A stretch of 64,000 nt of DNA from Acheta domesticus (Eukaryota; Arthropoda; Insecta; Orthoptera; Gryllidae): assembly GCA_031308135.1 (NCBI GenBank), contig JAHLJT010000631.1, positions 147,504,580 through 147,568,579 of the forward strand, written 5' to 3'. The first letter of the stretch is position 1. Every line of letters starts with the position of its first letter. This document shows, in pieces, positions 60,992-64,000 of the stretch. Under the pieces are notes generated by a model. It saw nothing but the letters and a program-made list of their open reading frames with translations. It ran no database searches and had not been told where the DNA came from. Position numbers and translations under genes: made by a program.

Positions 60992-61017
60992 CTTTTATGG
61001 CGACCAAACCATAAAAG
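60992..61017 (-). terminator. 3' hairpin 5, after the 40-residue ORF
   Basis: CTTTTATGG / CCATAAAAG, 9-bp perfect stem, 8-nt loop, 16 nt beyond the stop of the small ORF and 12 nt before the ATPase start. Confidence 0.62.
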
Positions 61018-61032
61018 AATGTCTAAATCAAA

Positions 61033-61155
61033 TCATTGATCAACTCTCCTTCTTACAAGATCATGTAGAAACTCATGTATCAAGTGTATAAAAGAAAAGA
61101 AGCAATTTTTACACCTACTGTTTCGATTCTCATCGTCAAGCTCTTCTCTACTCAT
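61033..61155 (-). CDS. small ORF, 40 residues, in the Polinton cluster
   Basis: Starts MSREELDDENR, then a CKNC pair and an amphipathic FFSFIHLIHEFLHDLV stretch, ends VRRRVDQ. Not recognised. Three things argue that it is real: it fills the gap between the minor capsid and ATPase genes, its start has the cluster-typical AAATAAATATGAG context, and a perfect CTTTTATGG/CCATAAAAG hairpin follows 16 nt after the stop. It may be a short capsid cement or zinc-binding peptide; function is unknown. Confidence 0.5.
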   Translation of the reverse strand: MSREELDDENRNSRCKNCFFSFIHLIHEFLHDLVRRRVDQ

Positions 61156-61173
61156 ATTTATTTTAAAAAGTTT

Positions 61174-61875
61174 TCACAATTGAACATTCAAAACAGCTGT
61201 TACATTAGCTCCATCAAAATCAATCGGATTGTTATTTTCATCTGTAAACCAAATACGTATTCTTTCTATTCTTTGATTGAGAGGAAAATATAAAAGGTGT
61301 TTTGGTTCAAATGATATTAAACGACCTAATTGAATATTTGAAATGTTGAAAGTTGAAATGATGTTGGATGTTGAATGTTTATGGTCATCATATTTAAATA
61401 TCATCCCATCAGCCAAATCACAGTGAACATTAATTGTGTTGAAAGGTAATATCTTTGGAACTCTTTTACCAACGCTTTTTGTTTTAGCTTCTACATCTTC
61501 TTCAAAACCTAAAACTTTACCAATTGAGTTAGGCTGATTAAACCTTAATTTGAAATCAGATATTACTTCTACTCTATTCTTAATTGTGTTAGCTTTTATC
61601 TGAATGTTTGTTGAATTAAACGGTTCTTTTGATTGAATATGTTTTGCTAGTTCTTCTATGTTCTTATATTGTCCTATTTCAATTTCGATTTGCTTATCAT
61701 CATCATAATACAAGATATTGTTTTGTTTAGTTACATTTGGAGTTAAATAAGCTGAATAAAAACTAACTAATGAAACAGAAGCATCAATATGTCTGATTGG
61801 ATAGCTTAATCGTTTTTCGAGAATGTAGTTTTCCTTTGTTAACATACCATTAAAGAGTAACGTCAATCCACTCAT
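61174..61875 (-). CDS. Polinton minor capsid (penton-like) protein
   Basis: 233 residues, intact, starting MSGLTLLFNG with context TATAATAAATGAG. Features match Polinton minor capsid proteins as I know them: a central SIGKVLGF motif, an INVHCDLADG-like strand pair and a C-terminal RIRIWFTDENNNPIDFDG block. The predicted fold, by family, is a single jelly roll that forms the five-fold vertices. It sits between the metalloproteinase gene and the small ORF on the same strand. No hairpin follows it. Confidence 0.8.
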   Translation of the reverse strand: MSGLTLLFNGMLTKENYILEKRLSYPIRHIDASVSLVSFYSAYLTPNVTKQNNILYYDDDKQIEIEIGQYKNIEELAKHIQSKEPFNSTNIQIKANTIKNRVEVISDFKLRFNQPNSIGKVLGFEEDVEAKTKSVGKRVPKILPFNTINVHCDLADGMIFKYDDHKHSTSNIISTFNISNIQLGRLISFEPKHLLYFPLNQRIERIRIWFTDENNNPIDFDGANVTAVLNVQL

Positions 61876-61911
61876 TTATTATATCTATTTTTTATTTTAA
61901 AGGTATGCCAA

Positions 61912-63412
61912 TTAGACTAAAGATTCAAGCTGTAAGAGAACTGTTTTAAAATTATCAACTACTTGCGCCACTGTTTCAGGTTTACTTTTACATTCTATCC
62001 CAAACGTTGAAAAATTATAATTAACAACTTTAACCAATGTGTTTGTAAACTCAGTTAAAAAGGAATACTTTGTTATCTTTAAAGAAATACAATAACCCAT
62101 CAACATATCTAAATACAGAATTGATATTCGCAGGTATGCCAGGAAAATCTCTAATAAATCCATATCGTTTAATCCGTGTAGTTGCATTCATTCAGTTCGA
62201 GATAGTAAACATCATCATAAAAATAAAAGTTGATCCTGTGTAGGTATTTACAACTCCATTTAGTTTAGTATTTGATTGAATCCCTATATCAGTTAAGGGT
62301 TTTGGATAACCATCAACAAGACGTAAGTTCGGAAACGATATCATGTATTACCATACTATTTATAAAAAGAACAACTTCGCCAGATGGACGTTGATAAATA
62401 GAAGTAATATTTGCAAAGTTGTCTGGTAAAAAAGTTAACCATTTGTGAATATTTTGAGGATTATTTAACTTTGGTTCGCTAATTTGTTTTATCCAAACCC
62501 ACTCTTTATGAAATATGTACATCATCTCTTTACAATCAAAAAGGTGCTAACATTCTTTAAATCACATAAGTTTGGTTGTTGAGCAGGTATTTTAGGTCGC
62601 TTTGGATGTTCAGGTGGTGGACTAGGTATTGGTTTTGGTTGAGGTATTTTATTTTTAATTCCATATAGATTTTGAATTGCTAAAATGTCGTCGAGATCTA
62701 AACCACTAGTTCTATTATTATAAAACGCATACATAATAGCTTGAGGGTTATTTGAATGTTGAATACCAAGCGCGTGACCTATTTCGTGAGCTAATACCTT
62801 AAACAAGCTAATTTGACCGTTTGAACTATTACCATCGTTTTTCAGATTCCATAATTCATCAGCATCTATATGAATTTCAATAAGATCGTTTTGAGGATTA
62901 GGAAAATAAGCATGTGCAAGTACACCACCTCTTCCATTAAATTTGGTGTTACAGTATTCTCTCTTCCTTTGAAACATGTTGTCCTTGCTTGTTAGATATT
63001 AAAATGTCTGGATTATTTTTGTCATGGTTAAAAACGAGATTCGTATATTGTGCCCACATATCGAAAGCTTCCTGAGTCAATTTTAATATATCTTCGCTTG
63101 CTAAATAATAATGCCATTTAGTGTGTTCTTTAACCATTTTTCGCGATGCACATTAAATTCAAGATTATCTTCAACGCCACATCTTGGTGAATCAAGTAGC
63201 ATTAGTGTTTCAGAATTCATTTGTCCATTAATACTTAAATTGTAAAATTCTTGAAAAACCGATAAAGATTTACTTAATGTATCTGCATCAACCTCACTTA
63301 AATTAGAACTGTCTTCCAAATATCCATACTCATAAAGTTTATTGATAACGCATAAGGTCTTGTTTGCATCGCAAACCGTAATAAAGAAAATCATGAACAA
63401 AAATCGTAACAT
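61912..63412 (-). pseudogene. matrix metalloproteinase (MMP) captured by the Polinton, frameshifted
   Basis: Intronless MMP in several frames. Positions 63101-63412: hydrophobic signal peptide (LRFLFMIFFITVC), propeptide and cysteine switch PRCGVED (Cys78). Positions 62949-63137: start of the catalytic domain (KWHYYL). Positions 62522-62977: GRGGVLAHAYFP, HIDADELW, the zinc site HEIGHALGIQH (His64, 68, 74; Glu65) and the Met-turn IMYA, then a proline-rich hinge (PPPEHPKRPKIP) and the first hemopexin Cys. Positions 61912-62525: hemopexin blades in broken frames (FLPDNFANI, FPNLRLVDGYP, DFPGIPANINSVFRYVDG) and the closing Cys (FGIEC). At least five frameshifts. All domains of a secreted MMP are present. 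Start context AAATAAATATG is shared with viral genes. Confidence 0.88.
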
Positions 63413-63437
63413 ATTTATTTAATAAATTATTTAATAA
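63413..63437. promoter_or_regulatory. 25-bp A/T-only divergent promoter region
   Basis: Entire interval between the metalloproteinase start (minus) and the integrase start (plus): only A and T, near-palindromic, and giving AATAAAT(AT)G contexts on both sides. Confidence 0.55.
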
Positions 63438-64000
63438 ATGTATTGTGTAAAGTGTAAGAAACAAACTGATTTTGTTAAAGGTTCTCTAAGAAAGGAATTA
63501 ACATCTAATGGTAGGTTTATACATAAAAGTACTTGTAACGAATGTGGTTCTATAAAATGTCAATTCGGTAAAGGAATTAAACAAGAACATATAGATGTAA
63601 AGATTAAGCAAGAGTATAATCCAATCGAAATTAAACAAGAACAGAAGCCAATTAACATTAAGGAAGAAATTGTTAAAGAATTACATAAACCAACAAGACG
63701 TAACTTCAAACGAAGAAACATTATTACAAATGGAATTGATGATCTTTGGCAAGCTGATTTAGTAGAAATGGATAGTGGAAAACTGAAAGGTATTTCAAAA
63801 ATTAATAAAGGCTCTAAGTACTTGTTAACTATAATTGATGTATTCAGTAAGTTTGCTCGGGTTGTACCTTTAAAAGATAAATCTATTTCGAATATAATAA
63901 ATGCATTTGAAACTGTGTTTAAAGAACGAATACCAAAAAACTTACATACAGATGAAGGAAGAGAATTCTATAACAAGGATTTTAAACAATTAATTAAATT
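63438..64000 (+). CDS. Polinton integrase with N-terminal zinc ribbon (partial at window end)
   Basis: Open from ATG 63438 (context TTTAATAAATG) to the end of the window, 187 residues visible. The N-terminus MYCVKCKKQTDF…STCNECG is a CxxC…CxxC zinc ribbon like DUF5679, usually a separate small Polinton protein. Then come four psi-K-x-E motifs (IKQE three times, IKEE once) in a charged linker. The retroviral-type integrase core begins with first Asp in DLWQADLVEM, YLLTIIDVFSKFARVV, and second Asp in LHTDEGREFYN; the Glu is beyond the window. By family, it joins the element ends to target DNA. No break seen so far. Confidence 0.88.
   Translation, partial: MYCVKCKKQTDFVKGSLRKELTSNGRFIHKSTCNECGSIKCQFGKGIKQEHIDVKIKQEYNPIEIKQEQKPINIKEEIVKELHKPTRRNFKRRNIITNGIDDLWQADLVEMDSGKLKGISKINKGSKYLLTIIDVFSKFARVVPLKDKSISNIINAFETVFKERIPKNLHTDEGREFYNKDFKQLIK

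Larger units (their letters stand above)
55614..64000. mobile_element. Maverick/Polinton (virus-like DNA transposon), partial
   Basis: The gene set is diagnostic by established family knowledge: double-jelly-roll major capsid, minor capsid, adenain-type protease, FtsK/HerA-type packaging ATPase, PLA2-like protein and a retroviral-type integrase. No type-B DNA polymerase is seen; it would be expected beyond 64000. Capsid-side genes are on minus and the integrase on plus. The left terminal inverted repeat is not resolved (between about 54700 and 55614). Several genes carry frameshifts or stops while others are intact, so this copy is decaying and not able to move on its own as it stands. It could equally be called an adintovirus-like endogenous element. 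Confidence 0.9.

Noticed and set aside
61912..62187. Separate small membrane protein gene
   Set aside because: Its C-terminal half is the end of the metalloproteinase hemopexin domain, and its N-terminal half is the same domain in a wrong frame.

Overview
This is eukaryotic, AT-rich, repeat-dominated nuclear DNA, most likely from an arthropod. The guess rests on a BEL/Pao retrotransposon, a Gypsy pol of animal type, a Penelope-like tail and a Maverick/Polinton with a PLA2-like gene; nothing identifies the species. I see no ordinary intron-containing host gene and no functional tRNA or rRNA gene.

Positions 1-49180 are one very large satellite array with a period of about 148-149 bp, roughly 250 copies by length/period. 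Each monomer contains a degenerate tRNA-Ala(AGC)-like sequence: A-box-like and B-box motifs, and an intact anticodon arm with TTAGCAT loop. A TATATAA lies upstream and a T5 run downstream, so each unit has the layout of a Pol III transcription unit. The tRNA-like sense strand is minus in the left half (1-33388) and plus in the right half (34051-49180). The polarity flips across a 662-bp non-satellite insert that looks like the 5'-truncated end of a Penelope-like element with a hammerhead-like core. The array is interrupted by a nearly complete BEL/Pao element (14462-22456; TSD TTAGG, 826/840-bp LTRs, tRNA-Phe type primer site) and by a 2.66-kb non-autonomous hAT-like element (41533-44188; TSD GCTATTACC). 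The hAT-like element carries ACCGGT-rich ends and CG-rich minisatellites. An assembly gap of 100 N (49181-49280) ends the array, so what follows may not be physically adjacent.

Positions 49281-55560 are a transposon graveyard: a broken non-LTR reverse transcriptase, a broken Gypsy-type element on the minus strand with a 178-bp 3' LTR, short tandem repeats and a tRNA-like SINE-type fragment.

Positions 55614-64000 are part of a Maverick/Polinton (virus-like DNA transposon) that runs off the window. Minus-strand genes, from right to left: matrix metalloproteinase (broken), minor capsid, a 40-residue ORF, packaging ATPase (one stop), a large uncharacterised protein, PLA2-like protein, pX/adenain-type protease, fibre-like protein and major capsid (frameshifted). 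On the plus strand, 25 bp from the metalloproteinase start, is a zinc-ribbon plus DDE integrase. Most of these genes share an (A/T)ATAAATG start context, and five have a CTTTTATGG/CCATAAAAG palindrome just after the stop codon, which looks like a private expression code. The captured intronless metalloproteinase, the start motif, the 3' hairpins and the tRNA-derived Pol III-like satellite are the most interesting features.
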